In this document: positions 54,969 through 64,000 of the stretch, piece after piece | Numbering within the stretch: the stretch's first letter is position 1 | How the letters are laid out: every line of letters starts with the position of its first letter | From: Monoplex corrugatus | Taxonomy: Eukaryota > Mollusca > Gastropoda > Littorinimorpha > Ranellidae | Assembly (NCBI GenBank): GCA_030674185.1 | Contig: JAPXFY010000021.1 | Span: forward strand, 68,673,876-68,737,875 | Reading direction: 5' to 3' | Length of the DNA: 64,000 bases | Position numbers and translations under genes: made by a program | Notes under the pieces: model-generated | The model's input: only the letters and a program-made list of their open reading frames with translations | What the model was told of the DNA's origin: nothing | The model's database searches: none

Positions 54969-55690
54969 TTATGCAGAGGAGAAAAGGTGAGTTTTGAGAG
55001 CGGACTTGAAGGAGACAAAAGTAGGTTGCTGACGGACTGAGAGAGGAAGTTTGTTCCAGGAGAGCGGACCAGAAACAGAGAAGGCTCGTGGACCATAGGT
55101 ATTGAGCTTAGTGCGTGGAAAGCGAAAAGTCAGAGGATCGGAGGCAGAGCGGAGGGTACGTGAGGGAACATAGATCTCAAGTAGGCTTGACAGGTAATCA
55201 GGGGCTGCGTTATTGAGGCTTTTGTAGCACATGGTGTCTAGTTTGTACTGTATGCGCTTTGATACAGGGAGCCAGTGAAGTTGTGCCAGGAGAGGAGATA
55301 TGTGGTCAGCTTTTTTCTTTTTGAGTACAAGGCGTGCAGCATTGTTTTGAATGCGCTGTAGGATGTGAGTGGTGGAGGCAGGAAGACCGGACAGGAGTGA
55401 ATTGCAATAGTCAATGCGAGACATTATGAAGGAGAGAACGAGTTTTGCGATTGTTTCCACAGAGAGATACTTCCTGATCAGGCTTATACGATGGAGGTGA
55501 TAGTAGCAAGATCTGGCAGTTTGAGAAACAAAGTTGTTCATGGAGAGGGTAGAGTCAATGCAGACACCAAGGTTTTTAGCTGAATCAGAAATTGGGACTG
55601 ATGTGTTACATAATGGGAGAGAAAGAGGAGGCAGCTGAGAAAGTTTCTGACGGATTGCCAATGAGGATAGCTTCTGTCTTGTCATCATTT
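54969..55690 (-). pseudogene. LINE C-terminal domain
   Basis: Open 239-codon frame on minus: SAKNLGVCIDSTLSMNNFV, RIDYCNSLLSGLPASTTHIL, LQRIQNNAARLVLKKKKADH, ISPLLAQLHWLPVSKRIQYK and YGPRAFSVSGPLSWNKLPLS, then SFKSALKTHLFSSA and stop. These are the signature blocks after RT in CR1/L2-type ORF2. The segment from SVSGPLSW to SFKSALK is the one expanded into a minisatellite in the relict at 20.6-25.55 kb. Confidence 0.85.
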
Positions 55691-57110
55691 AGCTGAAGTT
55701 TGTTGTATGTCATCCAATTTTTGATGTCCGAGTAACACTCAGTGGTGCGAGTCAGGAGGCGCTGTATATTGTCAGGTGAGTCACTGTCTTGAAGTTGGGT
55801 GTCATCAGTATAGAAGTGGTGTTTTATAGAGTGGGAGTTGATGATGGTGGACAGGGGGGAGGTGTAAAAAGTGAAAAGAACAGGGCCAAGGACAGATCCT
55901 TGTGGAACACCACAGGTCAGGTATGCAGGTTGAGAGTAAGTGCCATTGATGAGAACAGTTTGTTTTCTGTTTGATAGATAAGAAGTGAACCAGGAGAGAG
56001 CAATGTCAGAGATGCCAAAAGTATGATGAAGTCTAGAAAGGAGAATACCATGATCAATGGTATCAAAGGCTGCAGACAGATCAAGGAGTGTGAGGAGAGA
56101 GACTTTGCCAGTATCACTTGCAAGGAGGAGATTGTTGAGAATGTGTAGCAAGGCAGTTTCAGTGCTATGGCACTGGCGGTAGGCTGACTGGAAAGGATTG
56201 AGGAGGTTGTTGGCAGACAGGTGAGAGTTCAGTTGGTTGAGGACAACTTTTTCAAGCAGTTTTGACAAGAAAGAGAGATTAGAGATAGGCCGGTAATTTT
56301 TCAGTTCATTTGGGTCTAAATTGTATTTCTTGAGGAGAGGGTGAACAATAGCAGACTTGAAAGAATCTGGGACAGTTCCAGTTTGAAGAGAAGTGTTGAT
56401 GATGTCAGTGATGAATGGGAGGAGAGTAGGGAGACAGTCAGAGTAGAGAGAACCTGGAAGAGGATCCAGTTCGCAGGTTTTGAACAACATGGATCTGATT
56501 GTGTTGAGAATTTCTTCTTGTGAGACTGGGGTAAGAGTAGTAAGAGGTGTGCCAGAGAAGGAAGGGTCAGGTGGGCATGGTTGACAGGGTGTCCTGTCGA
56601 GCCTGTCACGAAGAGTTTGTATTTTGGTGGTGAAATACTTGGAGAATACAGATGGGAGTTCTTCATTTGTGTGTTTTGTTGGGAGAGGTAAATCTTTTCG
56701 TGTGCCAATGAGATGATTCATGGTTGTAAAGAGTTCTTTTGAAGAAGAGGCATTCAGGATTTTGGTTTGGAAATAGTTTGTTTTTGCAGATGCAATGAGG
56801 GTGGATACTTTTGTTTTAGAGGCTTGGAAAAGTTGCCTATGTACAGTGAGTTTGGATTTGCGCCAGCGGCGCTCTGCTCTGCGGCGGGCACGTCTTGCAC
56901 AGGCAATCTCATGAGTGAGCCAGGGGGTAGGGGGGCGGTCAGGTAAAAGACGGGTTGTGGCTGGAGCATGAGTGTCCAGAAGATGGTGGAGAGTAGTGTA
57001 GAATTCATCGGCAAGGTTATGTGACTTTTCAGAAAGGAGACGGAAGGCATCAGATGAAAATGAGGAGAGGTCGATAGATTTGAGATTGCGTCAAGTCACT
57101 GTGCGAATGG
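55606..57110 (-). pseudogene. LINE reverse transcriptase, largely open
   Basis: Residues read on minus from about 57080: DAFRLLSEKSHN, PPTPWLTHEIACARRARRRA, SSSKELFTTMNHLIGTRKDL, ELKNYRPISNLSFLSKLLEK, PFQSAYRQCHSTETALLHIL, LTLLDLSAAFDTIDHGILLS, CGVPQGSVLGPVLFTFYTSP, HFYTDDTQLQDS (catalytic YTDD) and NDDKTEAILIGNP. All RT blocks are in order in one frame. Near 55690-55610 the frame shifts into the C-terminal domain. A stop near 57090 separates it from the endonuclease. Confidence 0.85.
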
Positions 57111-57249
57111 TACGGGAAGGAGGAGGAATGTCAAGAGAACAGAGAATTGCAGAGTGGTCAGATGGAAGGGCTGAAGTTAGACGGGTAGAAAGAACTAAGC
57201 AGTTATCAGTAGCTGAATTGTGGTGATCAAGAGAAATGATCCAGTCAAG

Positions 57250-57318
57250 AATGTGACCTTTTTGCTTTTATTCTTGCTTTTATTGCTTTTATTCTTTCTC
57301 CCCATTTATAGCCATGCG

Positions 57319-57380
<62 letters not shown>

Positions 57381-57487
57381 TGCGTGTGTGTGCGTGCGTG
57401 CGTGCGTGCATGTGTGTCTGTTTCAGCGCTTAGATTTGATTTTGTCGAGATTTTGCGCTATATAAATATTGTAATTATTATTATTAA
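57250..57487 (+). mobile_element. Antisense copy of the LINE 3' tail, nested
   Basis: Plus strand: TTTATTCTTTCTCCCCATTT, a (GT)n tract, CAGCGCTTAGATTTGATTTT, then TTTTGCGCTATATAAATATT and (ATT)n. It is the reverse complement of 54640-54860, so it is a short 5'-truncated copy of the same LINE family inserted in the endonuclease region. Confidence 0.85.
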
Positions 57488-58614
57488 TTAAATGTGTTGA
57501 GTCATATTGTGATTGGACAGAGAGTTGATGATATGTCTTGTGTCATAACGGTGAGTGTTGTCATAGTGGACATTGATGTCACCTAGAATGATGAGATTTC
57601 CAGGTAAGAGACAGTAGTAATCAAGAAGTTGATCAAAGTCAGAGAGAAACATGGATGTGGTGAGCTTGTTGGCAGAGCTAGGTGGAGGTCGATAGACACA
57701 GGAGAAGGTGATGGGGTGAGGGGTGGATTGGAAGGATACTTCAACGTGCTTGAAAGAAGGATGGGAGAAAGGCAGAGACTGCGAGAAAGACAGGCGGGAA
57801 TGGAGTGAGTCGTTGTAGAGGATGGCAATACCACCACCTCGGGATGAGCGATGGAAAGAAGCAAGCCTGTAACCACTTGGAGTGAGATTCACATGTATAG
57901 GTTCATGACCAAGGGGGTTAAGCCATGTTTCGGTGATAAAAGCAATGTCAACATGCTCATCTGCGATAAAGTCAGCAATGACATCAGCTTTGCCATCAGT
58001 GCATGTTGACTGAGCGTTAAAAAGGCATAGTTTCAGTTTATCACAATGGGCGGCTGAGGTGGAGACGAAGGCAGCACCAACGGGACAGAAGACGAAGGCG
58101 ACACCAGCGGGGCAGAAGACGAAGGCAGCAACGACGGGACAGAAGACGAAGGAGGCACCAGCGGGACAGAAGACAAAGGCAGCACCAGCGGGACAGAAAA
58201 CGAGGGCAGCGCCGGCGGGACAGAAGACGAAAGCGGCACCGGCGGGACAGAAGGCGAAGGCGAAGACGGCAGAGGAGGAGACGAAGTTTGCAGCAGCAAG
58301 GTCGAGTGCAGGGGCAGTGGAGGAGACGAAGAAGCAGAAGAGTGGTGTCGGACTGGCACAGCAGGAGGCAGATTGTGCCAAAGTCGGTGGAGACGTCCAC
58401 CACGACAGGATCGCGCAGTGCGGGGTTTAGGACACAGCCCCAGTGTTCGTATGCGCTGGTAGACGCCTCCACCGAGGTAGCACTTGCTGTGTTTAAAAAG
58501 TGTCAGTCCAATTTGTTTTATAAAAGAAGGGTCCATAATTGCGAGCCAGTCAGGAGAGGAAGATACTTGCAGAGAACACAAAGGTTTGGGAAAGCTGTAG
58601 CGTTGGGCGAACAC
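57488..58614 (-). pseudogene. LINE ORF2 N-terminus and endonuclease
   Basis: The start region (58614 down) contains RIRTLGLCPKPRTARSCRGG, a usual lead-in to CR1-type ORF2. It is followed by a 27-bp in-frame repeat (58064-58270), then the endonuclease: KLCLFNAQSTCTDGKADVIA (N of the first motif), AFITETWLNPLGHEP (catalytic E), FSCVYRPPPSSANK, NLIILGDINVHYDN (GDxN) and SLSNHNMTQHI. The lead-in and the endonuclease are in different frames on either side of the repeat. The frame is then cut at 57487 by the nested tail, after which GHILDWIIS and SDHS follow near 57250-57150 and complete the domain. Confidence 0.8.
58064..58270. repeat. 27-bp coding tandem repeat, 7.5 units
   Basis: Unit GACGAAGGCAGCACCAGCGG plus GACAGAA. 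Because 27 is a multiple of three, the reading frame is kept, adding copies of a nine-residue block AAFVFCPAG to the LINE protein. Confidence 0.92.
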
Positions 58615-58789
58615 AGTAGGCTAAAATGTAAACATAGTTCACTTAAGTCATACTAGTGGCTTACGAATGGAAGCATAAAAATATCCATCAAAGAAGGAGT
58701 ATGCAGACTTAGGCAGCAACAAGCTGCATGTGCAGAGCATGCATAAAACAACAACAACAACAACAACAAAAATTAGAATGATATATATG

Positions 58790-58879
<90 letters not shown>

Positions 58880-58990
58880 CGTGTGTGTGTGTGTGTTATA
58901 TACATATATGTGTGTGTGTGTGTGTGTGCGTGTGTATTAACTATGAGTTTGTGTGTGTGTCTGTGTGTGTATGTGTGTGTGTGTCTGTGT

Positions 58991-59034
<44 letters not shown>

Positions 59035-59050
59035 TGTGTGTGTGTGTGTG
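58790..59050. repeat. (GT)n microsatellite
   Basis: About 260 bp of GT with GC, AT and CT interruptions. Poly-Cys/Val and poly-Thr/His frames are artefacts. Confidence 0.98.
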
Positions 59051-59061
59051 CAATCAACACA

Positions 59062-59445
59062 CAAAGTCAGAACGACCTTGAGGCTGCTGAAATGTGATTT
59101 CTAAGAAGAACACTAAGAATTCCATGGACAGCAAAGAACACAAACAAGAGTTTTGAAAGAGGCAAGCACACAAAGAACATTAATGAAGAAGGTTAGGAAA
59201 AGAAAGGCAACATTTACAGGCCATTTGATGAGGCAAGAGAAATTTGAGCACCTTGTCACAACTGGTAAACTGGAGGGAAAAAGAACACCAGGTAGACCCA
59301 GGGAGAATATATTGGATGGTTTTGCGGAGTGGATGAAGACAGAAAGGGTAGGAGATAAACTTGCAGCAACAAAAGATGTTCATATGGAGGGCTATGTTCG
59401 CCAACACCATGCGAAAAGGCATATGATGATGATGATGATGATGTG
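59062..59445 (+). pseudogene. RTE-like LINE tail with (ATG)n end
   Basis: Plus: SQNDLEAAEM, FLRRTLRIPWTAKNTNKS, the RKATFTGHLMRQEKFEHLV block, KRTPGRPRENILDGFAEWM, then TGATGATGATGATGATGATG at 59424-59442. Frame changes; 5' truncated. Confidence 0.8.
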
Positions 59446-59446
59446 T

Positions 59447-59447
<1 letters not shown>

Positions 59448-59491
<44 letters not shown>

Positions 59492-59585
59492 GTGCACATA
59501 TCATCTTTTTTTTTTGCATGTGTGTGTGTATGACTGCATGGGTGGGTGGATATGTACACGTGCACATGAATCTGTGTGTGTGTGT

Positions 59586-59627
<42 letters not shown>

Positions 59628-59665
59628 GCGCGCACGTGCGCGCGCGTATGTGTGTGTGTCTGTGT

Positions 59666-59717
<52 letters not shown>
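59448..59717. repeat. (GT)n microsatellite abutting an exon
   Basis: Two long GT tracts separated by a mixed segment. The second runs directly into the CAG acceptor of the IQCG coding exon at 59720. Confidence 0.97.
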
Positions 59718-59719
<2 letters not shown>

Positions 59720-60471
59720 ATGGATGAACGGCTGCTAAACGCAGTGGATGCGATCCACGTGGCGACAGTGTTTGAAGACTGTGTGGATCAGTTGGCCATC
59801 TTGGGACGCATCATGCCGGCTTCCTTTGAGTTCCGCCCAGATGCTGCTGAGGTTTGATTCTTTGTCTGTCTCTTTGTCTGTCTGTCTGTCTGTCTGTGTA
59901 TGTGTCTGTCTATCTGTGTTTGTCTGTCTCTGTCTGTCTGTCTGTCTGTCTCTGTGTATGTCTGTGTCTATCTATCTGTGTTTGTCTGTCTCTGTCTGTC
60001 TGTCTGTCTGTTTCTGTGTATGTCTGTGTCTATCTATCTGTGTTTGTCTGTCTCTGTCTGTCTGTCTGTCTGTTTCTGTGTATGTCTGTGTCTATCTATC
60101 TGTGTTTGTCTGTCTCTGTCTGTCTGTCTGTCTGTCTCTGTGTATGTCTGTGTCTATCTATCTGTGTTTGTCTGTCTCTGTCTGTCTGTCTGTCTGTCTC
60201 TGTGTATGTCTGTGTCTATCTATCTGTGTTTGTCTGTCTGTGTCTGTGTCTGCCAGTCTATATCTGTCTGTTGCTGAGCTTGTCTATCTGTTCCTTGCAA
60301 ACATACACTGTTTTTGCTTCTCTCTTGTCAGCTCACGTTCTTTTCTTTGCTCTTTTTTCTTTCTTTTTTTTTTTTCACTCTTCCTCTCTCTCTTCACCCT
60401 TCTGTCTATTCTTCCCTTGTTGTCTCTGTTTGATTTCTCTATCTGTCTCTGTCTCTCTGTCTCTGTCTCTG

Positions 60472-60539
<68 letters not shown>

Positions 60540-61467
60540 CTTTCATATGCACAGGGTTTTTCTCTGTTATGGGTGTATTTATGTCATGTATATCTAGTTC
60601 TAGTCAGATATATATATATAGATTAGCAATGGCAAGTTTGAAGAAAAAGCTTTTTAAGGAATAGCCCTCATCACTGATTGGAAATTAAGTATTGTCATTC
60701 TTGCTTTGTCTCCTTTGTTTACTAGTACTAGTAGTAGACAACTTTTAGTTAGATAACAAAATGCAAACAATGCCGTTTTGAACACAAAAACACAGGTATG
60801 AATGTAAACATTGTTGTCTACATGAAGATGATGAACAGAACAGATTGTGAACATAAAATGCCAATTCATTATTTTGTTAAATCACAGGTGCTGTAAAGTT
60901 GTCATAAATAGACTCATGGTTGCATTTTCCCAGCCATTCTGCCACCCTTTAGTTGCGAGCCGGTGTCGCCTGCGTGTGCTATTTTTAGCCAGGCAGGGTC
61001 GACCAAAGTCCGTCAGTGTAGCACGTCTTTGTGCTCCCGCACTAGTGATAAAGGGACGGATGAAAAGGGTGTGGGGAGTGGAAGGGAAGGGGCGCACTAT
61101 TAATAGCCGGCAGAAAGTGGCAAACTAAAGTATCTCGGATTTGTGCGCCGTGGACTGGTCATCAGAAAAACTCAAGAAAAAGTGAAAATTCAGATGTATA
61201 AAGTAATCATCATTATTTTCAGATTGTCCGCAGTGAAATCGACCAACTGGTGGATGAACAGCAGCAGCTGGAAAGTAAATTCCAAACAGCTCTGGACAGC
61301 AAAGCCCACCTCCATGCTAAAACAAAAAACTCTGCTAAACTGCGAGCTGCTGAGCATGGTTTGAGCCAGGTGGGTGGAGACTTGAAGAACTCCACACATG
61401 TGTTTGGACGCTCATTGCGGCAGAATCCCCTCACTGGGGACAACATACAGAAAATCCAGGAGGATAG
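59720..61467 (+). CDS. IQCG: IQCG / DRC9, first two coding exons (partial)
   Basis: Dynein regulatory complex subunit 9 sits in the nexin link of motile cilia and flagella and helps govern bending; in mammals it also binds calmodulin through an IQ motif. Exons on plus: 59720-59851 (44 codons, donor GTTTGA) and 61223-61467 (81 codons plus two bases, acceptor TTTTCAG, donor GTAAGT), both phase-consistent. The first encodes [20 protein letters not shown] then [17 protein letters not shown], matching the family block around LEDTTDQLSIL..IMP. The second is coiled-coil-like ([29 protein letters not shown]) and ends [19 protein letters not shown], matching the KKIQIDR block. The ATG is the first base of the exon. 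The IQ motif and most of the protein (about 400 residues in the family) are beyond the window. Identity rests on two blocks recalled from memory, supported by the RPL35A neighbour. Confidence 0.8.
59860..60290. repeat. (TCTG)n microsatellite with 62-bp higher-order period
   Basis: TCTGTCTGTCTG runs broken by TGTGTATGTCTGTGTCTATC blocks that recur about every 62 bp, so the array has been duplicated as larger units. Long Cys/Leu/Ser frames are artefacts. Confidence 0.95.
60340..60540. repeat. (CT)n polypyrimidine tract
   Basis: Nearly pure C/T run, best at 60470-60535. Confidence 0.95.
60541..61222. other. IQCG intron 2, no feature
   Basis: Short (TA)n at 60610-60620. A GC-richer piece at 60930-61130 has opposing frames but no recognised domain. 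Confidence 0.35.
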
Positions 61468-61484
61468 GTAAGTTCATTGAATTG

Positions 61485-62560
61485 AACACGAATATGTATT
61501 TATGTTTTGTTGGATATACCAAGGCTTTTGATTGGGTAAGACATGAAGAATTGACAAACCACCTGGAAAAGCTCAATATTGATGGAAAAGATCTAAGAAT
61601 AATAAGTGATTTGAGAAGAGACAGCAGCAATGAGAGCAGATAAGCTCTTTTCAAAATATCAAAAGAGGGGTTAGACAGGAATGTGTTCTGTCACCTGATT
61701 AGTTTTCACTTTACAGCAAACCCATTATGAGAAACTCAGAAGAATACCCTGCGATAAAAGTTGGAGAAAAAATGATAACAATCCTTGTTATGCAGATGAC
61801 ACTGTTCTAATTGCAGAAAATGAAAAAGACCTACAAAATCTTGCAAATATTATAATAGCAATAAAAAGCAGAAATGAAGGGCTGGAGTAAATAGTAAGAA
61901 AGCTAAAGTCATGATCATCAGTAAAAAACAAAAAATCTTCTCATCTAAAAATAACAGTAAATGGCACAACATTGAGACAGGTTGATAAGTTTAAATAACT
62001 GGGAACAGTCATCTCACCAGATGGCAGATGAACATTATAAATATACAGCAGAACTGGCCAAGCTAAAACAGCGTTCAAGAAAATGAAAAGGATTCTTATT
62101 AACAAATGCCTATCAGTTGACATCAGGAAGAGAGTGTTTTAGTGTTATATAAAACCAATAATGTTGTATAGATGCAAAGCCTGGACAGTCAACATGCAAA
62201 GTCAGAACAAGATTGAGGCAGCTGAAATGTGGTTTCTAAGAAGAATGTTAAGAAATCCGTAGACAGGAAAGAAAACAAATGAGACAGTCTTGAAAGAAGC
62301 AAGCATAGAAGGAACATTAATGAAGAAGATTGCGAAACGACAAGCAACATTTATAGGACATTGTATGAGACAAGAGAAATTTGAGCACCTAATCACAACA
62401 GGAAAGCTAAAGGGAAAAAGAGCACCAAATAGACCCAGGGCAAAAATATTAGAGAGTTTTGCAGAGTGGATGAGAACAGAAAGGGTAGGAGATATATTTG
62501 CAGTGATAAAAATTAGATTTGTATGGAGTGCCATGATTGCTAGTGCCATGTATGTATGTG
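61485..62560 (+). pseudogene. RTE-like LINE relict in IQCG intron 3
   Basis: Begins within RT (LCFVGYTKAFDWVRHEELTN), then LFKISKEG, YADDTVLIAENE-like near 61793-61823, WHNIETG, the WTAKK-type region near 62200-62290 and QATFIGHCMRQEKFEHLITT near 62340-62400, ending near 62550. Numerous stops. Its 5' end lies about 18 bp past the splice donor at 61468. Confidence 0.8.
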
Positions 62561-62607
<47 letters not shown>

Positions 62608-62632
62608 TGTGTGTGTGTGTCTGTGTGTGTGT
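62550..62632. repeat. (GT)n microsatellite
   Basis: GT tract at the 3' end of the LINE relict. Confidence 0.95.
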
Positions 62633-62639
62633 AGGACAC

Positions 62640-62718
62640 TGATGGACAGGGTGAGGGAGTCAAAGGGTTAAATTTTTGCTTTGCTAGCATGGTTGACAAT
62701 GCAGGATACTGGTGTTAA
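62640..62718. mobile_element. TTAA foldback family, partial copy 3
   Basis: GGTGAGGGAGTCAAAGGGTTAA then ATTTTTGCTTTGCTAGCAT matches the right terminus and spacer of 46404-46596. The outer part is lost or replaced. Confidence 0.6.
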
Positions 62719-63099
62719 CTAACTGAACCAAAGGGCCATTTTGGAACTGTGATGAGACAAACCTGACAGTATATATTGAGGAGCTGAAGTGAGCAACATG
62801 AGAATGATTGCTCTGAAAATGAAACTACAGTTGTGAGGAAGATGAGACTGGGAAAAATCCCCGATACTCTTTAATTTGCTTCATTTAAGTGCAGTTCATG
62901 GTGTATTCAGTGCAGTTGTTATCACTTCAGCAGCCTTACATACCACTGGGATAATGAGCAGTAAGTTCAGTAAGTTATATCAATTCACTGAAATTTTTCA
63001 TAAATAGAGAATGGCTTTTTAATGACGTATACAATACCTTGATTCACAGTGTGTAAGTCCTAATACTGTACAGCCATTAGTCATTTCTGCTTTGTAAGA
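62719..63099. other. No recognisable feature
   Basis: IQCG intron sequence; nothing recognised. Confidence 0.4.
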
Positions 63100-63103
63100 A
63101 TAA

Positions 63104-63316
63104 TAGGGGGATTCGGAACACCTGGTCACAACGGGAAAGCTGGAGGGAAAGAGAGCACCAGGCAGACCCAGGGAGAGAATGCTGGACGGACTTGCAGAGT
63201 GGTTGGGGATGAGGAGGGTTGGGGAGATGCTAGGGGCAACGAGAGATAGAGATGGTTGGAAGTCCATGGTCGCCAACGCCATGCGGCAGGGCACCTGATG
63301 ATGATGATGATGATGA
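63104..63316 (+). pseudogene. RTE-like LINE tail with (TGA)n end
   Basis: Open plus frame EHLVTTGKLEGKRAPGRPRE, RMLDGLAEWLGMRRVGEMLG, WKSMVANAMRQGT, then a TGA stop that begins the (TGATGATG)n tail at 63297-63316. The least damaged tail of the family in this window, severely 5' truncated. Confidence 0.85.
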
Positions 63317-64000
63317 AGAAGAATAGCAGTGCTGTCAATATTGCAGAAACACTAATTGCGTCTGTACTGTATTGCCATAGGTGGCAATCACACATGTGTG
63401 CACAATAACTTTATCTTTCATATGGCAGCCCTGATTTCCGTTTGTTTCCCCCTTCCCCCCATCAGTTTGTAAGGCAACACTAATATTCATATATCATTTG
63501 ATCATTGAAAAAAGCATAGTACAGGGAATTAACCTTCTGTGCCTTATTCTGTCAAACTGGTGGTCCTGGAAGCATGTTTGTATTTGAATTGATATTGAAG
63601 AGATCTTTGAATTTTGATCAGCATGTCTACTGTATTATCATGATTGATTAGTTTTTATACGAATGTTTGTTTGTCTTTAAATCAGGGATGGGTAATGGGC
63701 TGAGAGAATGAGGGAGATTTGTGGTTTTTTGTTTTGTTTTGTATTTGATGGAGGATGGGCTGAGGGAATTGTTTGTTTGTTTGTTTTGTTTTGTGTTTGA
63801 TGGAGGATGGGCTGAGGGAATTAGGGTGATTCTCTGTTGTATAGCATCCATGATGTCAGTGCATGTGGATTTTAATTTGAGTGCAGAGACGCTGTCTAGA
63901 TGGCATCCGCCATGATTATTTTGGATTTGGATTTGTATCAGTTTGTGTTTGTGGTTAGTATGTATGGAGTTATATATTCACAGTGATCTTTCTTGAAGAA
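63317..64000. other. No gene; short 52-bp duplication at 63690-63840
   Basis: TTTGATGGAGGATGGGCTGA is repeated at 63744 and 63796 with TTTGTTTTG runs between, and a weaker third copy lies near 63690. The next IQCG exon was not found before the window ends. Confidence 0.45.

Larger units (their letters stand above)
54640..58640 (-). mobile_element. CR1/L2-like LINE, nearly full length, in IQCG intron 1
   Basis: On minus: a 5' coding start at about 58600, endonuclease, RT, C-terminal domain, then a 3' UTR with an internal (GT)n. It ends in TATAAATATTGTAATTATT-type sequence preceded by TTTTGCGCTATA at 54645-54690. Interruptions are few: an antisense copy of the same 3' tail (57250-57487), a stop near 57090 and a frame change near 55690. 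The (ATT)n-like terminus fits self-priming CR1/L2 elements. Confidence 0.85.

Noticed and set aside
58730..59104. Long Cys/Val-rich and Thr/His-rich open frames at 25.7, 26.6, 50.0, 57.3, 58.8 and 59.5 kb
   Set aside because: They are translations of (GT)n/(CA)n microsatellites, open in several frames at once.
59748..60626. 292-codon frame rich in Cys, Leu and Ser
   Set aside because: Starts inside the IQCG exon in a wrong frame and runs through (TCTG)n and (CT)n repeats.

Overview
This 64 kb window is animal nuclear DNA, most likely from a mollusc and probably a gastropod. The genes have introns, GT/AG splice sites and poly(A) signals, and there are no bacterial operons. Non-LTR retrotransposons, microsatellites and minisatellites are dense. 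One large receptor (10.4-14.25 kb) has the LDLa / leucine-rich-repeat / rhodopsin-like build first described as GRL101 in a pond snail. The taxon is an inference from this content; I could not search any database.

Host genes. (1) 10416-14251, minus: an apparently intronless GRL101-like G-protein-coupled receptor that also carries a C-type-lectin-like domain, broken by one frame change near 13.92 kb. (2) 41443-53747, minus: a complete RPL35A (ribosomal protein eL33) gene that I assembled exon by exon: a 23-nt 5' oligopyrimidine first exon, four coding exons giving 123 codons, and a poly(A) signal next to the stop. (3) 54028 onwards, plus: the 5' part of IQCG (DRC9, a subunit of the ciliary dynein regulatory complex), with a putative untranslated exon 1 and two coding exons (59720-59851, 61223-61467); the rest lies beyond the window. 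Genes 2 and 3 are head to head, about 280 bp apart. As I recall, the same pair is head to head in the human genome, which would make this an old bidirectional gene pair.

Mobile DNA. 1-2081: 3' end of a Ty3/gypsy-type element (RT-RNase H directly followed by a probable LTR, suggesting the Gmr1 domain order). 3.29-7.25 kb: decayed non-LTR element on minus with endonuclease, RT and C-terminal zinc finger. 8.2-8.93 kb: Penelope-like GIY-YIG fragment. 14.5-15.3 and 27.2-29.9 kb: two copies of a LINE with an RNase H domain. 20.6-25.55 kb: CR1/L2-like LINE relict whose C-terminal coding region has been blown up into a 2-kb, 56-bp minisatellite. 33.2-34.8 kb: a Tc1/mariner element with an intact 342-codon DD34E transposase. 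35.1-38.55 kb: a nearly intact RTE-like LINE nested inside an older antisense LINE. 41.7-43.65 kb: another LINE inside the last RPL35A intron. 54.64-58.6 kb: a nearly full-length CR1/L2-like LINE inside IQCG intron 1, itself hit by an antisense copy of its own 3' tail. Short 3' ends of a (TGA)n-tailed RTE-like family recur at 15.9, 35.1, 40.0, 51.7, 59.1, 61.5 and 63.1 kb. Non-autonomous DNA elements include TTAA-flanked foldbacks (46.4, 49.5, 62.6 kb) and a 630-bp hAT-like deletion derivative (51.1 kb).

Tandem arrays. Distinct minisatellites with units of 27, 29, 31, 34, 49, 55, 56, 66 and about 93 bp are scattered through the window, plus many (GT)n, (TCTG)n, (CT)n and (TAG)n tracts. The 55-bp array at 30.9-32.2 kb lies between the tails of two convergent copies of one SINE-like repeat. 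Short open frames inside these arrays are not genes and are left out.
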